In this document: positions 35,953 through 45,724 of the stretch, piece by piece
Numbering within the stretch: the first letter of the stretch is position 1
Layout: every line of letters begins with the position of its first letter
Assembly (NCBI RefSeq): GCF_000524195.1
Contig: NW_020170428.1
Span: forward strand, 384,320-448,319
Length of the DNA: 64,000 nucleotides
Direction of reading: 5' to 3'
From: Echinococcus granulosus
Taxonomy: Eukaryota; Platyhelminthes; Cestoda; Cyclophyllidea; Taeniidae
Program-made: the position numbers and the translations under genes
The notes under the pieces: model-generated
The model's input: only the letters and a program-made list of their open reading frames with translations
The model's database searches: none
What the model was told of the DNA's origin: nothing

Positions 35953-38900
35953 TCAAACAAACCTCCGACTTTTAAGCATTAAGATTTCATTCTCCCGCGT
36001 CCACTTATCACCAAGAGCCTTCAGTTCCCTCAACCGACTTGCAAATCGGATTGGTCCGCAACTGCTGGCTAATTCACCTAGTCTTTGGAGCTGAGGATCC
36101 AAGCGCGATGGCAGCATCGCCTCCAGAGGCTCTCGGGACAGTGACCTCGGCGTCTCCACAGACAGATTTTCTTCCTCAGTTTCTAAATCACAATGTCCCA
36201 TAGGTACCAAGTCCTCCGCCGACATATCGATTGCCTGTGATGTTGGAAGACTTCCGCCGTAGAGGTGATAAGCACCCGGAGGGAGATTGAAACAACCACT
36301 GGCATCCAACGACTGTTGTGGTTGTAGAGGTATCTCGAAGTCGTGCATTGGAAAAACAGATCGGAAGTCATCTAACAAAAAAGAGTGGCAATTCAATTCT
36401 TTGTTCTCTTCATAAAACAAAAAACTCACCCTCCAAGAGATTTTGATGCCCGTAACCGTTCGATTGTAGATAGAGCTGAGGTAGGTCATTGTCTTCATCA
36501 TCATCGTCTTCATCGAATTCGTCGTCTTCGTCCACTTCTTCCTCCTCCACATCTTCATCGACTTCTTCCGAAGCAAGGTTCAAACTCGGAGGGTGTCTGA
36601 AGAGACCACTAGGAGACGCTCGAGTGACAGTGTCGAGTTTCACCATCCCCGATGAGAGCGCCAAAGGAGCAGCGTCAGTACCACAAACAGTAGCGCCAAT
36701 GGATGTGGCAGAAGCAGATGCCACTGCTGCCGCAGCCGCTTCTTCCGCCTCCTTCTCTTTCCGCGTTCGCCGGCGTTTCGGTGGAAAGTGAACCAAATCT
36801 GGACGGACCTCGTGATTATGACGGAAGTCGTAACGACGCACGTGAAGTTGGTTGTCTTGGGAGTAGAAGTAGATCTTGCTGCGGCAGCCAATCTTTGAAG
36901 TTCTGCGAAGGAGACGAAAGTGGATTTAAGACCTCTTTTAGATGATTATGTCATAAGGTTAAAGCGCAGATTTCGTAGCTGTCCGTGATTCGACCTCTAC
37001 AACGGCGACACAGAAGCCTTTCTTCTGTGTCTCAGTCATTCTACACAGCAAAAATAAATTCACTTCCTAGCTCGTATGCCTGGCCGCACCACCAGCGGTT
37101 ACTTCAGAAATAGCTTCTTACGACACAAAGCAACCCCGATTTCATTCGCTAGGAAGTGCGTCGGAATGCAATTGGCAGGAAGCATCCAATATTTACGAGC
37201 CGATTTTTTGATCAGCAGTGAAGCAGTACCAGGATTACACAAGCGATTAAACAATAATAAAAACAAAAAAACACTGTAGCCAAGCAAAAGTGGGACGCAG
37301 TGAAGCGAATGGGAAATGCGCTGGCCCCATAGCAGCTCCTACAAATCTTTCACGCACTGTTTTTCGATTGTTTGCCAACTTGCAGACCTGTTAGGAGAAA
37401 CGACTTTGCATTTTTGCAAGATTTTATACCACATGCGACGAATCCCAGCCATAAGAGGATTCATGCACCTCTCCAAAATCCAAGTCATAGTCGTCACTCT
37501 GACATTTCACAGGCATGTTTAAATGGACGGTTCGAAAGGTAACGTGGGGCACGAAAGCGGGTAGCAAGGGCCAGGTTGTATCTTGGCTTCCACAGACCAA
37601 ATGCCTTACTCAAGTTGACTGCCCCAGCTCTTGTCTCCTTGTGCACGAAACACCCAACGGACACGGCTTTAAGACGCTTTCTATGGTAGCTTCTTTCTCA
37701 CTTCTTTTATAAAAAATCAACAGTTGATATCCATTGACCGCTTGTCGTCCACAAACACCACTGAAATCCAACTTTAGCAACTAAATCACCTGAGCCTGAT
37801 ACACGATTAGCCGAACTACATGCGTACAGGCAAACACAGCCTGCGAGAATCCGGATTCGGCATTTGAAGTGAACCATCCACCCACCTTTCTGCAGCAATA
37901 CATTCTACCAGTGTCTAGGCGAATAATGCATATAAACAGACTACCGAAAACCCAACTTAATGACCACCCATCCACCATGAAGTTGGTTCCATGCGACAAT
38001 GAAAGCTAGCACAACTGAGTCCTCTCAAACGTGTTAAGCATAGACTTTGATGGATGGACCCTATTGGATTTTGCACATACCAAGATCGCTTGTTACGTAA
38101 TTCCCCTTAGTGTGGTAGAAATTGGCCTAGTTGATTCATATGGTCAGCCAGATTAACACATTTCAAGAGATGGTGCAGTGAAAACTCACCTCTGCAGCCT
38201 GCGCTGTTTTGCTTCACTGACCTGGTTGCCATAGCGATAACAGATGTATACCAGATGGCTGTATACAAGTGTCTCAGCATATGGCGACCCCAAGGGTAGA
38301 CGCCGAGTGTTTGTCTTAACATAGCGATTGCCCGTTGCAAGCTGAAACTCCTCCATTTTCGCCTGCAACTCCGCAAAGGAGACAAAGGAGAGGCTGTGGA
38401 AAATGCGCAAAAAGTCCGCAGTGGAATCCTGCACCGTGGCAGTGGCGGCAGCGTCGTTCCCAACGGTGCAAGAGGGTGGAGGTGAGAGAGGACGGGGAGG
38501 AGGAGGGAGGGACGAGAGGGTTTGGGAATGCGCAGGAGGTGGCACCTCGATCATGGGGTCCATGTGAGCGGGATGATTGTGCTGCATGTCGTAATGGCGC
38601 ACAAAGAGTTTGTGCTTCCGAGTGCCGACGGAGAAGTAGGCTTGACAGTGCGTCCCACCGGATCTAGAAGCGGGAAGAGAAGTGGCAAAGGCATGGTTGA
38701 TTAACGTGTGATCTTTCTACGCCCCCCATTGTGAAAACCGCATATTTAGTTAGCTACAGCCAGAACACTCCTGTAGGAAACAAACTGATTGTCCAGACGA
38801 ATGCTTTTTTGAGGCATCGGTGAAGGGAAAATGTCATTCAAAAGCTGTAAAAGACATTAATAACATTTCACCGCACCGCCACCCATGTAACAGCCAAGCC

Positions 38901-40960
38901 ACATATGGAGATGCCATTCCGCACAATGCGTATTGAAGCATCTTTAGCAAAAACATATAGAAGGTGGGAACAGGGGAAAACTAAAGGTCGTCGTGTTGTC
39001 ACATGTGTCAGTAATACGTAAAATTCATCGATGCCTGTCCTTTCAAAACTCCAAACCAAACCAGCTGATACGGTTGCGAAAACCGCCTATCAATACAGAA
39101 AAAAATTCCATGCGACTTTCGACAAAACTTGCAAACAGGTGAAATACGCACAACTCCTCATATCCATGCGTCGTGAAGCGCAGACATGGACAAATTTGCT
39201 CACGAGACAATTTTTTTATCCCCTTTACTACCTTCAGTTTTGAGCCACCATTTTATGAGATGCCGGTTAAACCAGGCAGTTACGATTAGTTTCTTTTCTC
39301 TACGAGCCAAGTTAACATCGGTATCGGAGACATGGAGACTTCTAGCCACGTTCGGTAAAATCATCTATCCTTGATAAGAACAGAGATACGCGTTGCTGTT
39401 GAAAGTGACATTTGCGGTTACCTTGTCAAAAACAACTTTTAGTTTATGGGTAACATGAGAGGTACTGGAACCACCAATTTGCACCCACATCAACTGGAAA
39501 GGGTGATGCCGAAGCTACTAAGCACGTGCATAGCAGGCGACAACAAATCTGGAGGAGCATCATCCCCTTTACAGGAGCATACCCTTTCTAGACTGCTTGC
39601 TAACTGATTGACTTGTGACGAGAAACAGTTTTTGTATTTCAATATTCACGAGGTGAAAGAAAATACCGTTGGATAACCTGAACGATTTACCAACTGTTCC
39701 ACTACCCAACATAAAAATTATTCTGGTTAGTGTGTAAAATGCAGAGGCAATTAATCATCACGACTTGTTAAAGGCCAGGCAACGAGTGAAAGAAAAAGCT
39801 TTTATTAAAAAGTAATCAGGACTAGTCACTCAGTCAATGGCAAGAAAGTTCTCCTCTTAAGCTTACAGGGCAACGCAAATCTGAACCGGTAGGATTTGAA
39901 TTTTGAGATGGGAGGAGGCAATAGTGTCTGGCTTCATCACTACCTGACGGTAGACCCCCAAGCGAGGATTACGACTTATTAGCATATGTCAATTGCATGA
40001 AAGTGGTAACTGGGTAATAAGAGATAGAAACAGAGATGGCTAAGACTAAGTTGCATGCTTTTAGTGGTAAAGTGCTCTAAAAGGTGGAATTCACAGGCAG
40101 CTTGGATCTAGCATAGTAAAAAGGTGGGTTTTGTGAAAGATTATTCATTTGTATTCATTTTCAAGGAAATACCATAGATAAAATGACATTTTCGAAAGTG
40201 AAGAACTCCAGACAAGCATAAACTTATCATACTCCCGTCATAAATTGTCCATGGAGGCTAACCCAATTTCACACAGAATGCTATCTGGAAAAAAGGCATA
40301 TTCTAAAGCTGCATACAAAATTAGACCCAAAGTGTAGAAAAATTGCGGGATCGCAAACTAAAACACCATATGAGGAGGATTCGCGTACATAGTGGCACAT
40401 AACAGGGCACGAGAATTTGCTGAACCAAATTTATTCAGCAAATGAACAGACCGAAAACGCCTCTACTTCTATAAGTTCGAGCTCAACCACAAAAAATGAC
40501 CTTCCAAGTTTGGTCATAAATGTAATGTTTGAAGCATAATGTCTGTAATTAATCTCCCAAACTCATTCGCCACCGACCCTACGCAAGCTGCCTCCACAAA
40601 AAGGTGTGCCTAAAGCACCTTTCGAAATGCCCTTTACCCAATTTATCGAGCACCACTGAGAGTGGTAAAAATTAGAGACAACACCAACCTCTGACCCATT
40701 TTGCTAGCAGGGCGAACGTGGCGGACACAAGCATAATGCATGTATCGATAAATTAGGTACTCTCTGCCAAGAGTGCCTTCGTTAAAGAGGCAAGTTCGTT
40801 TCATCATGTACTGCATCCCCGTGGCATCTTCGAAGGCCTGCAGCTCCTTGCTGAACGCCTCGAAGGTAGAAAAGGCCTTACCAGCAAAATGCGACAAAAA
40901 GTCCTCTCGACAGTCATAGATAACTGGAAGCGCAATGGGTTGGGTGGTTCTTACTTCCAT
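35953..40960 (-). CDS. Protein with two tandem FAR1/ZSWIM3-N-like zinc modules
   Basis: Exons in transcript order on the minus strand: 40960-40689, 38663-38190, 36902-36430, 36371-35953; exactly 546 codons, 545 aa. Each of two modules starts with an F-T/S-F helix (AFSTFEAFSKELQAFE; SFVSFAELQAKMEEFQ). Each continues with a strand ending in a Cys (HYACVRHV; VYICYRYG), a second Cys (GTHCQAYF; IGCRSKIYF), then 21 residues to an HNH (YDMQHNHP; YDFRHNHE). This C-C-HxH layout resembles the FAR1/GCM1-type fold found at the N-terminus of ZSWIM3 and of MULE transposases. No SWIM finger or transposase domain follows. After module 2 come a basic PPKRRRTRKEKE (likely nuclear signal), an Ala/Ser-rich stretch, an about 30-residue Asp/Glu tract and a 139-codon C-terminal exon with no domain I know. 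A nuclear DNA-binding or chromatin role is inferred, not shown. The reading frame is also open above the ATG to an acceptor near 41005, so an additional upstream exon is possible. Confidence 0.8.
36903..38189 (-). other. Intron within module 2 of the zinc-module gene
   Basis: This 1.29-kb intron is phase 2, between QR and TSK. It carries the 37440-37925 copy of repeat family A. No other coding sequence was recognised. Confidence 0.6.
37440..37925. repeat. Dispersed repeat (family A), inverted copy
   Basis: This is the reverse complement of the segment at 27820-28240. Read on the plus strand it shows CTTCCACAGACCAAATGCC, then GCACGAAACACCCAACGG, TTATAAAAAATCAACAGTTG, CACCACTGAAATCCAACTTT and CCTTTCTGCAGCAATACA. 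It lies in an intron of the zinc-module gene, opposite in orientation to the tankyrase copy. Confidence 0.75.
38664..40688 (-). other. Intron within module 1 of the zinc-module gene
   Basis: This 2.0-kb intron is phase 2, between MGQR and SGG. It contains a further partial copy of repeat family A at about 39810-39960. No coding exon was recognised. Confidence 0.6.
39810..39960. repeat. Dispersed repeat (family A), partial copy
   Basis: The copy contains GGACTAGTCACTCAGTCAAT followed by GGCAAGAAAGTTCTC, then GCAAATCTGAACCGGTAGGA and GATGGGAGGAGGC. It parallels the minus strand of 21290-21480, and its first element recurs at 43882-43922. Confidence 0.55.
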
Positions 40961-42410
40961 TGCATAAGAAGTGAATGCATTCGTTTGGCTCTTGCAGTGT
41001 CCCCCTGAAAAACGAAACGATATTAGGAAAAAAGTTTAAAAAAGCGTTGAAGCTAGAAATGCGGAAGAAAGTAAATTGAAATATATGAAACTTGACAACT
41101 ATAAAGTGCGTGTTGTGAGTGCACAAAGTATTGGATAATGCACATAAAGCAGTGCAGAATCCGACTTGAAATCCTGATTTAAACACAAGCAAAGATACAC
41201 GGTTGCTATACTTAAGGGTCCGATGCAGTGTTTGCGGCAAAAAAAGTATTTTGCGAGAACCATACTTAGTGAATCATGCGAATGAATAAATAGCCACTTT
41301 GATATGTGTACGCCCTTAAGAAGACGACTCAAACACACCAAAGGTGGACGACAAACATTTACGAGACAAACAGGAAATAAGGTAAAAAGAAACAAGAAGT
41401 TTCCAAAATAAAGGCACAGAGTTCTGAAAGGTTACAAAAAATCACATGTCAAGACTCAGTTGATGCAATGAGACCAAAGCCACGTTCAAATGTCGAATTT
41501 CAAAAAAAAGCTAATAAACTGAGGTACTAGCAGGCATTTACGTCTTAACAACAACATTTACGAATTTTTTTGCTTAAAAAAAACTTTCTAAGAATCAAGA
41601 AACTCAAACTGTGCCGATAATTTGCATCCTATTTAGTTTTCAGGCAGATCATAGTAAACTTTGTAACGTCTTAAGACTTTCTGAATGCAAAAGAAATTTC
41701 AATACTCGGGAAGAATATATATTTAGCTCAGAGAAGGTGTCCGGGCTATTGTCATGGCCCAAAAGGCCAGCCTACCTAGCGAGGTACAAGGGGGCTAACT
41801 CAAAGCAAAAGGTGGCCCCTCACCAGAACCAGGGGATAAACCACTATCGTACTACAACTTCATAAGCTTAAAAAACCCTTTATTTTTCATTGAAAATAAC
41901 CGAAAGAACGCAGACATGACCGATATTTTGCAACTGTGCTCGGTGCTGCAGTTTAAGGACTTACACAGGTTTGGCAAATTAAAATATACAGAAAAACTAA
42001 AACGTTAATTTTTTTGTATTTATAAGTATCTTGAATAAATCTTTGTTAAGTAAACACAAGTTTCGAGTAGGTCATGCTAAATCACTTAACCCTCATAAAG
42101 CTCCAAATCCAGGCATGGGGTGCTTTTAATTTTAGTAACTACGTCCAGTAGACAATATATTGTTTTTCATAGTATTGTGCAACATGCATAACACTATGTT
42201 CAATACCCCATTTTATATTCGATGTTCTGTGCATTTTGATTTTTCTTACTAAGCCTTTATTCAGCTATTATTTCATCTCTAAACAATCGCTACACTTTTT
42301 ATCATCATTATTAGACCAATGTTACAAACTATCTATATATAATAATACTGCCGATATTTTACCTTTCGGAGTTGGTGAATAGCCTGCTTCGCCTGTTGTG
42401 CATTTGCATA
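40961..42410. other. Region between the zinc-module gene and RNASEK
   Basis: Both neighbouring genes are transcribed away from this region, so it should hold their promoters and 5' UTRs. A possible 5' exon of the minus-strand gene ends at an acceptor near 41005. The intact family B repeat lies at 41690-41865. No coding exon was recognised. Minus-strand ORFs at 40914-41395 are cysteine/phenylalanine-rich but A/T-driven. Confidence 0.5.
41690..41865. repeat. Dispersed repeat (family B), intact copy
   Basis: This is the ungapped relative of 13530-13750. It holds ACTCGGGAAGAATATATATT at the left, an internal segment CATGGCCCAAAAGGCC, and CCCTCACCAGAACCAGGGG then ATAAACCACTATCGTAC at the right. 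The internal part suggests what the 13593-13692 gap hides. No ORF of note. Confidence 0.65.
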
Positions 42411-42862
42411 ATGGCTCCTTTGTTAGGAAAAAAGTGTTCGGCGTGTCTCATGATTTTGGGTGTATGGGGCGTAATTATGCTTGTGAGTTTCGCCTATTTC
42501 ACCACTTCTGGAGTAATCCTTTTTCCTTTTTGTTGGAGTTATGCTTCTTGTCTCATCCTGCTATTTTTCAGTGCTTCATATATGGTTTTAGGTATTTTGA
42601 TTTTTATTTCTCCTGCAAATTTCTTTTTTTGAAGGTTCTTATGGGCGTGTTCACCCGTGTTAACGCCGTTGCGTTTGTTGATGACATCCCTATTGACATG
42701 AAGGAATGGGAGAGCACTAAATTTGCCCCCTCTTACATTGACGAGAAGTTTGCTATGGTCTCTACTAACTGCTTCATCGCCGCCGGTCTTTACCTCCTTG
42801 TTCTCGTTTTCGCTTCTGTTCAGTTCCACCTCAACACCCGTCATGGCTACTCAGCTCAATGA
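42411..42862 (+). CDS. RNASEK: Ribonuclease kappa (V-ATPase-associated membrane protein)
   Basis: Two exons, 42411-42482 and 42635-42862, give 99 aa, essentially the length of human RNASEK (98). The fold is two membrane segments. TM1 is CLMILGVWGVIMLVLMGVF. A loop follows (DDIPIDMKEWES), and TM2 begins in the conserved NCFIAAGLYLLVLVFASVQF. The short polar C-terminus ends HGYSAQ. The conserved WGVIML and NCFIAAGLYLL blocks make the assignment firm. The protein associates with the vacuolar ATPase and is needed for endocytic uptake in animals; ribonuclease activity was reported for insect forms. The start was chosen at the ATG giving the conserved short N-terminus (MAPLLGKKCSACL). The 152-nt intron (GTGAGT...GAAG) falls in TM1. 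Confidence 0.95.
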
Positions 42863-45724
42863 ATCTCTCTTTTATTTCATTTCCTGCATAATAACTTCAT
42901 TTCTTCTTTGTCCTCCCATATTCTGTTGGACTGTACTGTTGGCTGTTTCTCATAAACACTTATTAACATTTGTTATCCCTTTAATTCATGCTCTCTGGAT
43001 ATATCAATTCCCATCCTCTGTAAAAAGGCCAAAATTTCTCTTTACCTATTTGAAAAGAGGCGAAATTGTGCACCGTTGTCAATGATTTGCCTATTTTGCA
43101 TTCTGTTTGTTTTTGTTGTTTACTTATGTGACCATAAGTAGGTTGGTGTTTGATTTAGCCACAGTGGTATTTTTATGTTCTGTGGTTGTGCCGGATGTTA
43201 CTCCTTGAGTGATGTAGATGCTTCCTAGGCAGCAATGCGGAATGAATATCGTCTCGTTGGCACAGCCTGCTTTTTTTCCGCAAGGTGCACCTTTTTAGAT
43301 GGCAATCAACTCTCCATTCCCAGCCGCCTTTGTTAGTTTCAAATGTGGGGCGTAGGTCGAAACGGTTTTGCAATTTCTAACTTTTTGCAGCTGTGTCCCG
43401 GTTTTTTACTGTCATCGGTGCAAGGCTTAGGACTGGAGCGTGTTTGATAGGCCGATGCGATTCTAAGGCCCCTCGTGTTGGTGCTCACCAGTTCAACCAT
43501 CCATGAAGAGGGACCCCCTTAGACTTCAGCTTTCCTTGAAGCATTGATGGGAGCTTCCATGTGCTTGGTAAGGCGTGTACTGCATTGCCGCCTATGCGGT
43601 GCAATGACTACCTTATTAAATCATATGCACCTTAAAATATTTCCTCGTTTAGAGTTCTATGTGGTCAGAAGAAGTGCACGTATGTTTTTTGGCATGGCAC
43701 ACTGCAAGTACTTAAAATGTTAGTACTTTTAAGATGCATACACTGTAAGGCATGGGTGCGTGCGTGCTCACTGCGAATTGTCCACTTGCTGAAGGCAAAC
43801 AACTACGAGTTAGATCTATCCGCTTAACTCTGCTAAATTCAAACCAGTGAAAGAATAGCCTCCTTGTCTTGGATAACATCTAGGACTAGTCACTTGATCA
43901 GTGGGAAGAAAGCTCTCTTGTGGCCCGACCATTTGTTTGGCCTGTGTAATTAAATGGATGAACTGTACAAGCACTTAACACACTATTTCTTTCCCCTACA
44001 GTATTTAGAAGTCCCTCAGCGTTCCATTGAGTGCGTTTCTTCCGAAATTAAAAAAATGAAAATTGTTGAAGTGTCCATTGTCACCTACGGCGGCGACATG
44101 ACTCTCTCACCTCTTATATTTTCATAGAAATCGTTTTGGTATAACCCTAGAAGGTAACAAAGATGAAAGTAGGCAATTAGATACTACCTCTTAGGTGATG
44201 ATTTTATCTTGAACTCATTGCCTACCCATTCAAACAAACCATTTATTTGTTCTTCCATTCTCCCAATCAGACTACCAATAATTCATTCAACAATTCAGAT
44301 GCAGTTGCTTCACCTGACCCTCATTTCCTACTTAACTTTTGTCGTTTGTGTGGTTTCCGCTTCCACTACCGCATGGAGAGCCCTCCTAGAGTCCATCCAC
44401 TGTGTTACATTTGGTAAAAGGATTTGCCTTCTCTAGATAAAGCTGGTTAACCGTTTAAGGAAATGCTTGCTTTCTTCACAAACTCCTTCAAACTAGTAAC
44501 CGGTTAAATAGTTAAATATCAGTTCAATGCATTTGGAAGATGAATGTCCATCCTTGAAGAGTAGAGCTATCCAGCCAGTCATTAAAAGTGTACTTGCAAA
44601 ACCGTCTTCCCTGTTTCTCCCTAATTAGAATTTTTGTTCACAAATTCCCAGATGTGTATTTCCGCCTACCGATTGAATTTACCGTGTTCCGTTTTAGGGG
44701 CTGGTGTGAACACCTCCTCACATCCAAATGGAGGTATTCTTGTCACGCCGCTAGTCTGACCTGGACACCAAATAGCCCATCATCAATGTAGAAGGCTGAA
44801 GGTGGAGGAACAAATTGTGGTAGCTGGAAGGTTCATGTAGGTAAATATGCAATTGAACAACTAGTTACTTCACCACATATGGTCTTCGAGGAGGTAGCTA
44901 ACCTGGCCTCTTACCGCTCAAGATTCGATAACCGCGATTGGTTGGAATATTTGCCGAAAGGCAGAGCTACTTAAGCAAGGAACTACTGAAGCCATTAGCC
45001 CCACAAGAGCAAGATTCTGCACTCTGTCCCCATTCCCACGCTGGTAGTCCGTCCAGCTGAGTTCTGGGTTCTCTCGTCTAGTCAAGACGTGGAGATGGCG
45101 TCATTTGCTCACTTGATCCCCTGTATCGTTGCACGGACACCGCGGTCACCTTCATAGTGGATGTGTCTGAATGATTCACAACTGTTGTCATTTTGGCCAT
45201 TGAATGTCTCCTCACGGAACCCGAGAATGTAGTTATTGTCCGAGGGGGAAGTGTTTTGAATTCATCCATCCGGTGTACTTCTATCCACTCTGTGCCCACC
45301 AATTTCTCTGTCTATTCATTTTTTCTTTTTGCACTCATCCCTCTACAATTTTAACAGCTTTCAGGAGTCCCAACTCGCATCAAGAAGGTAAGAGAAATAA
45401 GCAATCCGGTTAAGAGGGATGTAGATTTCCTTCAACTCGCGTGTATATGCACTGGCTAATAACAGCCCTCACAGTAGGCCTGCATAGCATATGTGAACTC
45501 AAAGCGCCCGAAAAAAAAAACAAATAATGACCTTTAAATGGTCAAACGAAAGCACTAAAAAGGAAGGCGTCTGAGGAGAAGGAGAAAAACGGGACGTATG
45601 AGGCTCAATTTGGGTAGCAAAGGAGAAGGAAGAGGAAGCGATGGGGCAGTTACGCTGTCTGAGATCGATTCTGCAGAGGCGTACAGAGATAGACGGTAGG
45701 GCTGTAATTCTCTTCTGCAATTGT
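42863..45724. other. Region between RNASEK and the 3' end of alpha-actinin
   Basis: This holds the 3' UTRs of two converging genes. It also contains a repeat fragment at 43882-43922 (GGACTAGTCACTTGATCAGT then GGGAAGAAAGCTCTC) and exon-like pieces on the plus strand: 44002-44127, with a good CTACAG acceptor and the open frame VPQRSIECVSSEIKK, and the signal-peptide-like pair at 44299-44759. Nothing else recognisable. Confidence 0.45.
44299..44759 (+). CDS. Possible small secreted peptide, unrecognised
   Basis: From the ATG at 44299, 38 codons encode a hydrophobic signal-peptide-like start (MQLLHLTLISYLTFVVCVVS, then ASTTAWR) up to a GTAAAA donor after 44413. An acceptor TTTTAG at 44697 restores the frame (GGAGVNTSSHPNGGILVTP) and leads to a TGA at 44757-44759: 58 residues in all. 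The signal sequence is plausible and the joined exons stay in frame. However, the donor is weak, both exons are short and I know no homologue. It could be chance. Confidence 0.3.

Noticed and set aside
36489..36791. Plus-strand Ser-rich ORF
   Set aside because: It is the complement of the Asp/Glu-rich tract in the zinc-module gene. The poly-Ser is an artefact of reading GAA/GAT codons backwards.
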